Below, in pieces: positions 1 to 12,476 of a DNA stretch of 64,000 nucleotides; positions within the stretch are counted from its first letter, which is position 1; each line of letters opens with the position of its first letter. This DNA is from Pelecanus crispus (taxonomy: Eukaryota; Chordata; Aves; Pelecaniformes; Pelecanidae), in the NCBI RefSeq assembly GCF_030463565.1, contig NC_134644.1, positions 131,313,388 through 131,377,387 on the forward strand, written 5' to 3'. The notes beneath the pieces are model-generated. The model saw only the letters and a list, made by a program, of their open reading frames with translations, was not told the DNA's origin and did no database searches. The position numbers and the translations under genes were made by a program.

Positions 1-3000
1 CTAACCCTTAACATAGATTATTCCTACCTCACTAAAATACCTTGCATTTGTCCATGTTGAATTTTATCCTGCTATGTTTAAGCCATTTGTGTAATTTTCA
101 AGATAATTTTAATTACAGTCTTGTTCTTGAAACTCCTTGATGCACCTCCTCACTTACTGGAAGTTTGCAAGTTTAATAAATATACACCCTCTTCTATCAG
201 TCAGCTTGGTTAAAAGTTTATTTTTGCTGCTGGTTGATCCATATAAAACTCCAGTCTATTTGTCCTTCCATTTTGATAGTGAACCATTGATAAGCAATCT
301 CTGATTTTTGTTTTACAAGGAAAATACTTACGAAAAAATTACTCTGGAAATTCTTCTCTGTGTAAGTTTTACTACAAGAAAAAAAAGTATCTGTGAAACT
401 TAGTACAAGCAACATGTGTATCTCTAATGACTATACACATTTATAGAGGATCTTATGCTGAAGGATTCGAAATTTCTATGCAAATTATATATAAGGGAAT
501 CCTTATCACAAAAATGTAGTTGTTGCTTGGAGGGAGCATAGCTGCAGTTTAATAATTCACAAGTGGAACTACCCAGAGCTTAAAAATGCAAAATAAAAAA
601 ATAGAGCATTTTTTTCAGGGAGGTTCTTCGTACTTGTCTTTAATAAACTGTCTCGAATCCCTAAGCTAAGAGCCTGAAATTAGGCAGTATGAAATCACTG
701 TGTAAACAAAACTATAAAGAATCAAAAGAAATTATCCAAATTCGAATTTGACCTATACTTAGTCAGCAGTATCTATATCTTTATTTTTATAAAAAGGTAA
801 AAATGTTTTCTTATCAAATGGCCAAGATTTTTTGTATTATCCAAATTTAAGTGTTTAGATGTATAAATTAAGTTTTAAGTATTTCTTAATTTGTTTTTCC
901 TAATAGTTTGTATCTTGTATATTTTGGTATCAAATTGAATTTATAAAAGGAATAATTATATCTGATTCATTCACTTATTTATTAGTAGACTAACTATAAA
1001 ATGACAGTTGACTATCATTATTTACTAGTTTGCTTTTCTTCTAGTCAGAGATGTTGATACTCATTTAAAATCAAACTTCAGCTTGTCATTGCACTTTTTG
1101 TAGTGAAAATGAAAAAAATCAGGTACCTTAGTATTGGTTATGTAGTCATGTGTACTATACAATAAGTGCTGATTTATATACATATATAGCCATTTTTGTT
1201 CTGTCTGTATGATTTGCCACTTTACAGTTTTCTAGGATCAGTATGGAAAAAGGTAATGAAGCTTAGAAGAGAGTTAAGCTGCAGTTCCAGAGTATCTCAC
1301 AGAATGCACAATAGAAGTGAATGTTTAAATTTGGCTTAAATTTTATTTTGGACCATTGATTTACCCTTTTCCCAATTGACTGTAATCAGTCTGTTATTGC
1401 TAATCCCTGACTAGTCATCCTACCAAAGGTGAATCTGCTGAAGAGTCCTAATGATGCTCGTATTCCCCTGGAGTTTTAGCAGGAACGTGGGAGAAAGGGA
1501 GTCTGAGACCAGTATCTTTAGGTTCAGCATGGAACTGCGCTTAAAACTAGAGAGGGGAAAGGGAGAGGCACATGGTCCTTGGCCTTTTTCTGCTCTGCTG
1601 CAACTTTAGACAGGTCAGTGAGAACATCTGTTTTGTCCTGAGTTCCCAAAGGTGCAGCACAGTGTTAGTAATATTAACATACCTTTGTAAAGCATTTATT
1701 GGATGAAAAATAGCATATAAATACCATTTGTAGTGAGATGGTATACAAAAGCTGGGTTTAGAAAAAGTAAGAATTCTTTTTTTCAGAATGTCCTTAATTA
1801 CAAGGTAAGAGCAGTAGGTAGAGGCCTGATAAACACAACTTTAGTTGATCATCTAGTGTTGCAGTCACATAGGAACTCTCAGAGAGTGCTATACCCCGTT
1901 ACTGTCTCGCTTTAGTTCTTGATACAATGGCTGTTCAATATAATGTCCAGTTTAGCTTGTGACAAAGCGGTGAAGCTGCAGCTGCTTCTGTGATCTTGAC
2001 TGACTCAGTTCTCATCTTCAGAGTCTTCTGAAATGGTAGTTCCCAGCTTCTTACTTCCTGGATCACTCTTCTGTTTAGCCAGGCAGTTATTCCACGGAAC
2101 TTGGGTCTGGTCAGAGCTCCTCCTTTTAGATTTACCCAAAAAGGTGGTTAAACACTTCAGATTGAGAACTTTGGCTTTTTAATAATTTGTTTCTGTGAAA
2201 TTTATACAAGTGATTTTAAATCGTTTACTTTCTGGAAAATTGTCTTAATACTATTAACATTGCATCCAACCCTTCTTCTAAGATTCAAGTTGGTTAGCCT
2301 TTTTTCAGTTATTTTTAACAGAGCAGTGGATAATAATTGGTTCTTGAAAGAAAACTTTCCCTAGTGAATGTATCATGCTTGTAAAGTAACTAGGATAGAT
2401 TTATTGATTCTGGCTAGAAATTTAAAACATAACCTTGAACACTTTGTGATCTTCCCAGTGATATGTCCAAATTACTTCTGGTGGCATGTATTGTGTTTAA
2501 TTCATATTATTATTAAAATTCTTTCTGTAAAAATATATTTAACTAAGTTATTTACTAAGATATATCACTGACATTTGCTATTAAATTCTGTCATACAGAA
2601 GATACATCTTTCTACTCACCTCTTATTTCAGTGTTGCAGGATAGATTTTGACCTACACCTCTATAAATAAATGACCATAACCTATGGCTATTCTGTGGAT
2701 GAAATCACTCTAAATATATGTGAACCTATAAACTCTTCTTATGTGGGTACTAATGAATAATAATCTGTGTGTTGTAAAAGCAGCCAATAATCAGCTGTTT
2801 GTGTCCCTAATCTTTATAATAATGGTTTTTAATCCTAACTAAGTATACATCTTAGGCAACTGTATACTTCAGTATTACATGTTATTTAAAGTTTTTGTAA
2901 GCAGTGCCATTGCAGCTGTCTAATCACTCGCTGCTGCAACACTACTAATTGTTAATTTTAGTACTATAAGAAGAAATGTGTCATATACGTCTTCTCATCA

Positions 3001-6000
3001 CTATGGTTTTAATGCAATAAACTCAACCTGTACAAGTACACATGTAGCAAGCTAGGAAGGTATTTCTGCAAGGGCTGTGCAAGTAATCTGCTGCTTCTGT
3101 TTGGGACAGCATCTGAACACATATCACAATCTACTAGTTTTCAAATACAGATTTCTTACATTTTATTTTATTGAAAGTCTCTAGCAAAAGTAAAAATAGC
3201 TTTGAGTAATTTTTTTCTTTGAATAAGAAAATGATAATGCATGTTTACTAACCACTTGCAAGTAACCATGAGCAGCTGTGGTTGCTTTTGTTTAAGGAAA
3301 TTTTGAAATGTGAAATTTGACATTTCAGGCTGAGCCAATGACATAAAAGGCTGTGGTTTATAAACAAATGCGTAAAATCAATACATATACTACCAAATGT
3401 TCTGTAACTTAATTGTTTAGTGGCAAGAATACTTCTTGAGTATTTTACCATTTTGTGTGCTTAACAGTAAGAGCTCTCTTGACACATAAACATAAACCTT
3501 GTGTGCATCTGTCAAAGGGATTCCCCAGATTCCATACTCACACCTGTATGTAATTTAGTAACTGAATAACTTTGTCTTATCTTCTTGTTGCGATTTCAGA
3601 TTAATTTGGTGCTCCTGTAAAGTGAAGTTCTAATAGGCTAGTGTCTGGCCAGTGCTGTGTTAAGGTTCAATATCTGGTTAGGGAAAGCTGATGGACCAGC
3701 GAGTCCCCATTAATATGGAACCCTTCCAAAGACAGGTGATATATCCAGCCTTAGTTCTGTAACCACATATTTAAATAAAAATGAGTTGACTGTATTTCAG
3801 AATGCTTCTGAAGCTACAGGCTGCAAAGAAAATCCTAAGAATTCATTTGAAATAATTCATACGACTATTAATTACCAGCTTATGTACAACTGTTACTTAC
3901 CCAGATCAAATCTTTGTTGCTTGGATTTTGCTATTGAATTAGCCTGACAAGTGGCAAAAAATGTGTGAATGCACTGTTGCAAACCTGAAAGGGAGATTTA
4001 AAAATCCCCACCCCCCAACAAAAACTGATTGCACCGATAGATTTGCTTTTTATGGAAAAGAGATAATCCATGCAGCTTGATTTTTACTTATCAGTAGTTC
4101 ACGTCTGTGCTGTGGCATCTACTGACTGCTGGCTAGGAGTATCTGCAAAAAGAAAAATGCTAAGAAATATATTAATCGGTAATTAAGAAACAAGCATGCG
4201 AAGAACAAAGAAGACACTAAAAGCAAAAGTAGTAATTTAATAATATTTCATGATATTGAAGGAAAAAAAGGACAGATACCAGGAGGTGTGCAAATATAGG
4301 TAATCTTTTAGTGCCAGAAACACATGCTTGCTGATGTAACTACATCTTCACTAGCAAGGTTTTCCTGTTTAGATAGGCGGCAGGGTAGTTTTAGTGCTAA
4401 ATGGATTGGTGTTTAGCTGGCCTAAGATTAAAAAAAAAAAAAATCAAAAACCAAAACAAAAACCGAAAAACAACTTTTGCAGCTCTGCCGATTTATGAAA
4501 GCTGCCAAGAAACCTCTGTATTATGCCCTGTTCCAAACATTGATCGTGCACACGCAATCTGGCCCTGGAAGGATCTGCAGGTCCTTCCTGAACAGGATAT
4601 GTTCTAGTGTTAGCTATGAGCTCAGACTTTTTTCTGTGCTTAGTTGCAATGCAAGTTAGATTACTAAGGTTTTTCAGCTGGACTTAAAGAATATATGAGA
4701 ATTACTAATACACTAGAAGGCTGGTTCTTCCCCTTGAGGAAAGATAGTGAGAAGAGTTTTCTTTGAAAAGTTTTTATTTTTCTATTGAAAAAGTAATACT
4801 TTTCTTGCAAGAACCTAGCTTAAAGTATTAAATGGCAATATGTCACAAATATAGTCTAACACACAGTAATGAGAAGGCTACCTAGAACAATATAAAATGT
4901 TTACATCTGTCAGTGACATGCTGCAGATATATGACTGGTTTCCTTTCAGAAATGTTCCACTTGAAAGGCAAATGTAGCATCTTCTTCATTAAAATACCTT
5001 TTGTGCTGCAGAAAGTATCAATCAAGCAGCTACAGAATGCATTACAGCTCTGTACTTTCCTGTTCACGGTATGCCTGTGGGGCTCCCTTGGCTGGCATCT
5101 GCTTCTCCCAGCAGCTGTAGAGTTTTTAGAGGGGTAGTTCTGAGACCCCAGCAGGTTGGCTGTACTACAGATGTTGGCTTTTGGCAAAAATGGGCTCCCT
5201 CTGATGAGTGGTTGAGTGGTTGTCAACTCAACTGCCTAGGTGTTTTGGCTTGTCTTAGTTCATATTTTATTTTTAAATGAACTATTATAGCACTTGAGCA
5301 CCCACATGCACTGGCATATAAAATGTTGCTAGCAACTGTCAACACTCGTCTTTATTTCCTGAAATGGCATAGGTCTTGCAATAGTAAGTCTTGCAATTTT
5401 TTGCTAACCAGGAGGGAAGGCTAGGAGACTGACTGCTGGAAACAGATGCCTATGGAAAGTTAGGTATTACAGTTGTGTAAGATAATTTTGCTGTGCTTCA
5501 GTTCTAACTCTGGGTTTAGTAAATCGCCAGTGTAGTTGGTTAATATCTCCTAGGCATTTTTCAGTTTATCCTGTGTGGAGTGACTTACCACCTTCACTTT
5601 TTGCAGGGTGCTAGTCTGAACCAAAAAAGCACAAATATGCTTTGGTTTTGTAGCAAGTGTATTTATACCCATGTAAACCCAGAAACTAAAGCTCTGTAGT
5701 CATCCACCTTGCTTCATTAATTCAAACCTCTCCAGGCTTTAATGGTAGAAGGCAGTCAACACAGTACATCTAGGTACTACACAAACTGTCTGCTAAAGAT
5801 CTGACTGAATTTTTAAAAGCTGAAAAAGTCATTAAATTTATCATTGAAGCAAGGTTTCTAAATTGCATGTTCTCACAACATTTACATCTAGAGTCCCGTT
5901 AAACAGGTATCCTATCTTAATGGAACTGGTAAACTGGAGATAGCTGGGTAGAAATCATCTTAGATCTTGCACGTTGTTTGCAGTAGCAGTGAGGATCTCT

Positions 6001-8380
6001 AGTTCTTGATCTAGCTACAGAGTAGGTTTATTGAAATTCCTGGGTCTTTTTTTTTTTTTTTTTTAGGTTTTCAGTTCTGTGTGATAACTGCTCTCTCATC
6101 CTTTCAGTAAATACCCTTCAAAGAGTGTTGTGAAGATAAGAAGGTGATGTTAAGGGGACAAGGGAGGAGGAAAGGGGACTTTCGGTGCTTAGGTTTTATT
6201 CAAACAGAAATAGTCCACGCAAGTAAAATAGGTGTGACTGCTGAATTGCAGGTTAGATAAATCTAAACATATTGAAGCCCAAGTAATAATGGCTGGATAA
6301 AAAAAAAAAAAAAAAGGTGTATTGCTAATTTAGCTTGGAGGTTTTTGCAGCTTAGTTGTCTTTTTTATTTAAAGTTGCTAGCTGTGTCTGGCGTGATCCC
6401 ATGAGGGGTTGAGTTCCCTTCTCTCTCCCTGCTCAGTAGAAGTCAAAGGTGTTCATTGGATACTAACGGATTCTAGGCAGAGAAATTGTAGACTTCATTG
6501 TGCGCTTAAAGCAGGCAGAGGTCTGCCACTGAAAGTGCTGCAAGTTGGTAAATAGAGTTAGAAATGTGATCAGATTGACTACTTTGGATCTGGAAGATGT
6601 GCGGGTGTCTTTTTCTTATCATCTATGACTTTATATGATGTTTCAATGGAACATTATTGTAATCTTAATATTAAAATAACAACTTAATATTAAAATAACT
6701 AATATTAAAATTAAAAAGTGCTTTGTGTATTAAGAGTAATCAAGGAACATAAATATCAGAAAACTGAACACTTGCAGCTATCAAGAAGTGAAACCAAATT
6801 AATTTCCCGAACCTTCTAACTTCCCAATTTATTTCTTTTTGTAGTTTATTTATCTAGATAAATGTCAGATGTCAAAAGTTGTAGTGCACTTAATCACCGA
6901 ATGCAATGGCAAGATACAATGACAATCCAGAGCATTTCCACTGGGCAAATTTCAAAATTATAACCTTAAACAATTTGATATTTTGATTTGCAAAAACAGC
7001 ATCAAATTTTGTATACCTATGTCTGGGTTATAAAGAATGCACTTTTTGGTCATGTAAGAACAAACATTTTTTAACAACACTACCACTGCATCTAATATCA
7101 GGGAAGGAAAGGACAGCAGTGACTCTTTTCTGAAAAAGAAATGTATCATATTATCCACCTTGGAAAAAGGATTTATTCAGCTTTAGTGTTGTTGAGGGTT
7201 TAAATCCATTCTTAATTTCTGTCTAATCTTACTTGTTCATCACTGTTGATTCATCAGAACTGCAGATGGCAAGCCGCTGGTTTCGATTTAGTCATTATTG
7301 TTTAATTATTTTGTTAGTATCGCTAACATACTTCTGGTAAACTGCTAGCATAGGATTATTTCCATATGCTAAAATCCCAGATCATCTCTTCTGTGACTAT
7401 AAGTAATCGGTGGAACAGTAACTGCCCAGCTCCAGGCCCAGCTACTGCCTCGTTTGTATCATGTAACAATTTTACTCTGGCTGAAGACAAAGAACTTTGC
7501 ACTTTGAAATTACTGTGAAATATTGCTGCCTACTAAAGAAAGAAATTTAGAAATATACACTACAAGACTACAGTAGCGTAACATACGGTAGCATAGCCCA
7601 CCTTCTAGAGAATATCTTATTACATTCATTCTTCTGGCTGTAATAAGGATACTCTGGGAGCTGAGTGATGCCCAAGATGAAATTTATTTCATTCCTGTGT
7701 AACCAGGATCAGCTTTTTAATCGTACAGTTACATGACTTGCATCTAGCATGTCAAAATAAATCTTACCTTAGTACAAGTTTGCAGTAGCTCCGCTGACAT
7801 AAAACCAGCATAAATACAGAGGCTAGGCCAAATTGTTTAGTTCAGTTCAGATCCCTGATCTTTTGGAGTGGCTCCAGCATTGTATAAAGCTTTTTCTTTT
7901 TCTTTTTTTTTTTTTTTTTTAATGACTTGTATGTACTTAAGTATGAAAACTAACAGGATTTCTGTTCTTGGAAATTCAAGTGTAGGGGGGTTCTACCTGG
8001 CCCCAGCTATTGTACTGCTTCGTGGCCCTATGCAACTCATTCTCAAACCGAAGGGCGCAAACCCGTAATTAAATTGGGAACTCCTTATGTAATCAAACTG
8101 TTGTCAATTTATTTTACAGAGAAAAACACAACCGGTCTGCGATCTTAGTCTCATGAATCAATCTTTATGTTAAAGGAGTAGACAAATTTATGAATATAAT
8201 GGGTGGCGAGCGCTGGATCTAGATTATGGGGTTTTTTTGAGGAACGTGCCATTTCTAGGCTTCCTTTCAATGTCGTTTAAACCGAGTAGCATTTGCTGCT
8301 GACTTTATTGGGATTTGTCTGGGTCTACGCATTATCTGTCTGGGATAGATATTACAGAAGCCCCCAGCACTCGTGTCAGT
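1..8380. other. AT-rich intergenic DNA, no gene recognised
   Basis: I see no recognisable coding exon, RNA gene or young transposable element here. Open frames are short (114 residues at most) and resemble no family I know. The DNA is AT-rich with simple homopolymer runs, for example T runs near 6047-6064 and 7903-7920 and an A run near 6301-6315. A small AT-rich tandem repeat at 6664-6712 is listed separately. Distant regulatory elements of the downstream SOX17 genes could lie here, but nothing in the sequence alone singles one out. Confidence 0.6.
6664..6712. repeat. Short AT-rich tandem repeat, period about 19 bp
   Basis: The unit cttaatattaaaataac occurs twice about 19 bases apart, followed by a degenerate partial third unit. 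It is a local simple repeat with no further structure that I can see. Confidence 0.7.
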
Positions 8381-8429
8381 TAAACACGTCATGTCCCGTC
8401 GATTCCCATACATTGATTTATATCTTCAG

Positions 8430-8960
8430 GCGGGAGTAGGGGAGGCGTTGCAGCCGCCTTGAAGCCCAGCCCAAGCAGCCCCGTCGGCGGCAGAGTTAAC
8501 TCCTTGCTGGGAGGGGGCACGCCGGGGGCTCTCCCCCGCACCTCGGCTCCTCCAGAGGGGGCAGCGGGCAGGCGGGCCGCCCCCGGGGACGCCAGCGGCC
8601 GCGGCGGGGGCGGGGGGGGGGGGGCTGGCCGGGGCGGGGGGCCCACTCGCGTCCGCCGGGAGCCGAAAGCGCCCTTACCTCGGAGCGGGAGTCGCGCACG
8701 TCCCTCTCCCCCCGCCGGACGCCCTTCAGTCCCCGAATGCGGGGACGCCGTTGCTTAACACACCCCAGAGCAGGCGCGGGCAGCTTATGGTGCGGGACCG
8801 GGGCGCTTATTGCCTGTGCCCCGCAGCTGCCGCGCCCGGGGCGATGGTCCGTGTTTCCACGGAGGCGGCTCCGCTCGGGGTGCTGCGTGCAGGCACGAGC
8901 AGCTTTTTGCGGGTTCGGGTGTTCCTGCGCGTTTGCTAGAAAGCAATTTGCAGATTAAAC
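8430..8960. promoter_or_regulatory. Isolated CpG island, possible promoter
   Basis: GC content and CpG density rise sharply between about 8430 and 8960, with a run of about a dozen Gs near 8610-8624, in otherwise AT-rich DNA. Such islands usually mark vertebrate promoters. No conserved coding sequence is visible: the open frames inside it (up to 99 residues) are low-complexity Pro, Gly, Ala and Arg sequence expected from GC-rich DNA. On the minus strand, AG|GTAAGG at 8680-8673 is a good splice donor consensus, so an unannotated minus-strand transcript, for example a noncoding RNA divergent from SOX17, could start here. It lies about 3.5 kb upstream of SOX17 copy 1. It could equally be a promoter-like enhancer. 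Confidence 0.55.
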
Positions 8961-11900
8961 CCACGCAGGCGAACCAGTAACTATTTAAATGTTGGGGACT
9001 ATTACTTTGTTGTAAAGTAGTTAACGTCGCTTCGATCGTTACAGAGTTTCTGAAAGGGACTTTTTTTTTTTTTTTTCTTTTTTTTTTTCCTTTCAAGAGT
9101 GGGTCATTCCCGACCAGGGCCTCTCTGATCCATGCGCTTTCCCGAGGCGAAGTCCCGAAAAGCCTTCATTCGGGGAGATTTCTTGCACTATGCAGCGTTG
9201 TCGGGCTGGGCTACTTTCATTTAGTGGTTTTGAACTGCTTTAAAGAGGCAAAGCTTGTTGCCTTTAAATACACGTTTAAAAAAAAAAAAAAAAAAAAAAA
9301 GGCTCTTGTCTTGAGAAACTGCTCGATTCGCAGGAAACCCTCCGGATGTTTGCTGCTTTTCATGTGGCATTTGTGGTCGGCTCTGATAACGCTGGGAGCA
9401 CCACTTCCAACACCGCATTCTGTAATGGACCTGAAATAGAAACACATCTCTCGCCGGAGGATCCCCGCTCCGCGCCCCCGCGCTGGGTACCGGCGGGTTT
9501 AAAAGGTCAATAAATCAGAAGGATGAACTCTCGGCGGCATTGTTACGTTGGGAAAGTTAACGAATGACCCCAGGAGTCGTGCGACCACGAAGGTTGCAGG
9601 AGCGTCAGAAGAAGCTCTTTACGAAGCGCTTCAGGGAAGTGAGGCATAAGCAGAGAGCGCAACTTGAGCCAGAATCAGTGCCGTGCGGGGTGCTTTAAAG
9701 TTACAGTTCAAAAATACCTAAACAATCAAAACAGAAGGCGAGAAAAGCGGTGAGAGAATCTATTTATGACACCAGAGGCACCGAAAGGGTCACAAACTGC
9801 CAACATTTTCTGTACAAACCGAGGAGCTTTTACTTTCTCGGCTTAGATTCAAAACACACCTTGCTTTCTTTGATCCCAGATCAATGAGCTGTGGAAGCAG
9901 TTTGCACAAATCTCCCAAACAAAGTCAGCGGCAGTTTGCTTAGTTTATTACCTCATGTTCATTATATAGAAAAACATTTTCTTTTCTCCTGGAAGTGACA
10001 GCCCCAAAATTGCTGTAAAGTGTATTTGTACGCAGTCCCTCTACTCGCTGAACTTTTGCAGTGCAAGCTCTTGCAGGATTTGTTCCCTTGGCTCACGAAA
10101 ATGTTTCCGCTAAATAGAGTAAAAGGGACGGTTTGGCGTTTTAACAAGATCAGCTCGTAAAAAAGGTAATACTCTCTTCTGCGCGTTAAACTCCTAGGCG
10201 TTCCGTTTTATCCGGGTCAGTAATACGGCGTGAGCTGGGAACTGATCTGGAAGTCACTGGCAATGCACCCACTTCGTTAGGGCAGCGCATTCTTGCCTTC
10301 TTGATTTTTGTTTTGCTTGGAAGTTGTCTTGCTTTCTCCCCTCAGCTGAGTATTCTGTTCTCTGCAGGGAAAAATAGGCACACTTTCCTCCTGCATGAGC
10401 TGGCTTCAGCCACCCTTCGGATTCTGTTGAATTCAGAATTTTCTCTGGGTATCAGCCACGCTTCGGTGCGTGACCCGTCCTCGGGCAGCTGGCCTAAGGA
10501 TTAAGGGCTCTGAGTCCCAGCACGTCGGGTCGGGAAATGTCACAACCTCGGCCATAAAACTAAAGTCACTGGCACACCAGCCTTAAACCGGTACGCCCTC
10601 AGGTAGTGTCCCAAAGGCGCTGGACTAAAACCGACTGAAAAAGCACTTAATTCCTAACGAGCATCCCTGGTTATTGTCGCCTGTTTTGTGATAGCGGTCG
10701 GCTTTGCAAGGGAAGCGTGTCCCGATGAACTTCGTTCACAATCAATTTTAAATGCATTATACTGCGACAAGAATGGTGTTACTATATACTAGTATGAGAC
10801 CAATATACGCATACTTATGTGTAGGATCATTGTTTTCGCCTCCGCTGCTTTTTACGGCATCTGGTATAAAGGAAGAAAAGCAGAAGTTCGAATCGCTGCC
10901 TCTCGTTGTGTTGGACTAGGGCGTGTGTTTGAATGGGGGGAAAAAAAAAACAAACTACAACCCTCCCTTTGCTTGGTTTTAGACAGCTACTAGTCTTTTG
11001 GCAATGGTTTCGACTCCTCGCAACAGGGATAGGTACAGGATCCCGTTAGTCTGGAAATATATCCCTCGTTTATCATCTGTAACGAGCAGAGGGGAGCAGA
11101 AAGCAGGAATGCACAAGTGCCTGGAGAATTATCCTCCCCGGTGTTAGTCCTGGGCAGCTACCGTTCGCCACTGCATTTTTCTTCTTTTTAGGCTATCTCC
11201 TGGCTGTCAGGTGTAAAGGAGCAGGCTTTACATTGCACGAAACAGGAAATTCAACGTTAGAATGAGTTAATGGTGATGTTGGCTACGTTCATTTAATTTC
11301 AGCCAGAATTCTTACAATATTGGTTTATTTGATCGAAGTGGCTACCCAAACAAAGGTGTCCTTAACCAAATAAACCGCTTTGATCTTCAGTTTAAAGCTC
11401 AGCGGTTTCTCAAATAAGCATTGATGCATTTAATAGCACCGCATAGCAATGCAAATATCAATCAGAGCGCCCGTGAAAACGCCGTGTTTTACATTAGTTT
11501 GTATGTCAAAGAAGGACATAAATGGTAGCGAGGCAGAATTTGTGTTAATTCCGAAGTGACGGACTTTTTAGAAAGATCTGTTTGTATTTACAGTTTATTT
11601 ATTCAGGCAAATGAGAGGGGTCCCGAACAAGGCAGTGCAACAGGCAATACCTGCTGCAAAGCGTAGCTGAAATCTACGCTAATCAACTTATGCTACATAC
11701 AATAAATACTTGCGCTTTTGGCAGGTACGGAATAACTTTATTACGAAGTAGGAAAAAGTGGGATTTGATATATTTCATAGGCTTTGCTATGGATTCAGTA
11801 TCCTACTGTCCCACGCAGTTTACATCTTTCACGGGCTTAGGAGGTGAAATGTGCTAAGGCAGCACCGGCAGGTGGGAGGCTGCAGGGCGAGATGCAGAAG

Positions 11901-12236
11901 ATGGCCTGGCTTAGTCTTCCCCGGTCACTAGCCAAGCACTTGCCAAGCACTTGCCGTGCCTCCGCGGTGTTGGGGGTACCGCGGTGCGGTTGGAAATAGT
12001 CTGCCCCTTCCAGCCCTTTCGTGCCCCCTCTGCGCAGGGCTGTCCGTCCCCGGCCGTGCCGCTGGCGGGCGGGCACTTGCCCGATGACAGCCGGCAGCGC
12101 ACGGCCTCGCCGGGCCGGTCCCCGCCGCCGTGCGGGGAGCGGGGCCCAAGCCCGAGGGCCGCTGCCGGACGCGCTGCCGGGCCCCCCCGGACGACCCCCC
12201 CGGCCCCGCGGCGGGGGGGGCAGCGCTGCCCGCCCG
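8961..12236. other. Upstream region of SOX17 copy 1
   Basis: No coding exon is recognisable. A 23-base A run sits at 9278-9300 and T-rich runs near 9061-9089. From about 11900 the DNA becomes steadily more GC-rich into the SOX17 CpG island. The part immediately upstream of 12237 has no counterpart upstream of the second SOX17 copy. A motif-dense stretch at 11320-11460 is listed separately as a candidate enhancer. Confidence 0.55.
11320..11460. promoter_or_regulatory. Candidate endoderm enhancer motif cluster
   Basis: Within about 140 bases there are two forkhead-like sites in inverted orientation forming perfect 10-base arms: GGTTTATTTG at 11322-11331 and CAAATAAACC at 11367-11376. There is also an AACAAAG SOX/TCF-like site at 11349-11355 followed by an AGGTGT T-box-like half site, a CTTTGATC TCF/LEF site at 11378-11385, and a consensus octamer ATGCAAAT at 11449-11456. 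The cluster lies about 1 kb upstream of the SOX17 copy 1 start codon. FOXA, T-box, TCF and SOX factors are known upstream regulators of SOX17 in endoderm. Activity is inferred only, and short motifs arise by chance in AT-rich DNA. Confidence 0.35.
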
Positions 12237-12476
12237 GGGCCCCCCGACCTGCTCAGGTGCCGGGGCCGGGCCGGGAGGAGCCCGGGGGCCGCCCCGCGCC
12301 CCACCGCCGCCGCCGCCGACCCGCGGCCGGGCCCGCCCCCGCGGCCCCATTGGCCGCGCCGCAGCTCAAATAGGGCCGGGCGGCGGCGGCGGCGGCGGCA
12401 GCAGCGAGCGGGGCCCGAGCGCCGAGCCCGTCCCGCTGCCCCGCCGCAGCTGTGGGCCTCGGCGGCGCGTCCCGAG
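12237..12476 (+). promoter_or_regulatory. SOX17: SOX17 copy 1 proximal promoter and 5' leader
   Basis: This is the 5' part of the block shared with the second copy. Visible elements are an E-box CAGGTG at 12254-12259 just inside the homology boundary, a GC box CCCGCCC at 12332-12338, an inverted CCAAT box ATTGG at 12349-12353 and a weak TATA-like CAAATAGG at 12367-12374. The last lies 110 bases before the ATG, so transcription probably starts around 12395-12405. The leader contains a GGC/AGC triplet run. The whole region lies in a CpG island. The same element order and nearly the same spacing recur at copy 2. Confidence 0.7.

Noticed and set aside
1-16. Telomere-like CTAACCC at the window start
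   Set aside because: A single unit with one degenerate neighbour; no array, so it is not telomeric sequence.
8459-8758. 99-codon frame in the CpG island as a small gene
   Set aside because: Low-complexity Gly/Pro/Arg/Ala sequence dictated by composition, overlapping other equally open frames on both strands.
9278-9300. A23 run as a retroposon poly(A) tail
   Set aside because: No LINE, SINE or processed gene sequence precedes it on either strand and no target duplication is visible.
12021-12476. In-frame upstream extension of SOX17 exon 1
   Set aside because: The frame is open only because the leader has almost no A or T. The known SOX17 N-terminus starts at 12477, and the promoter elements lie inside the extension.
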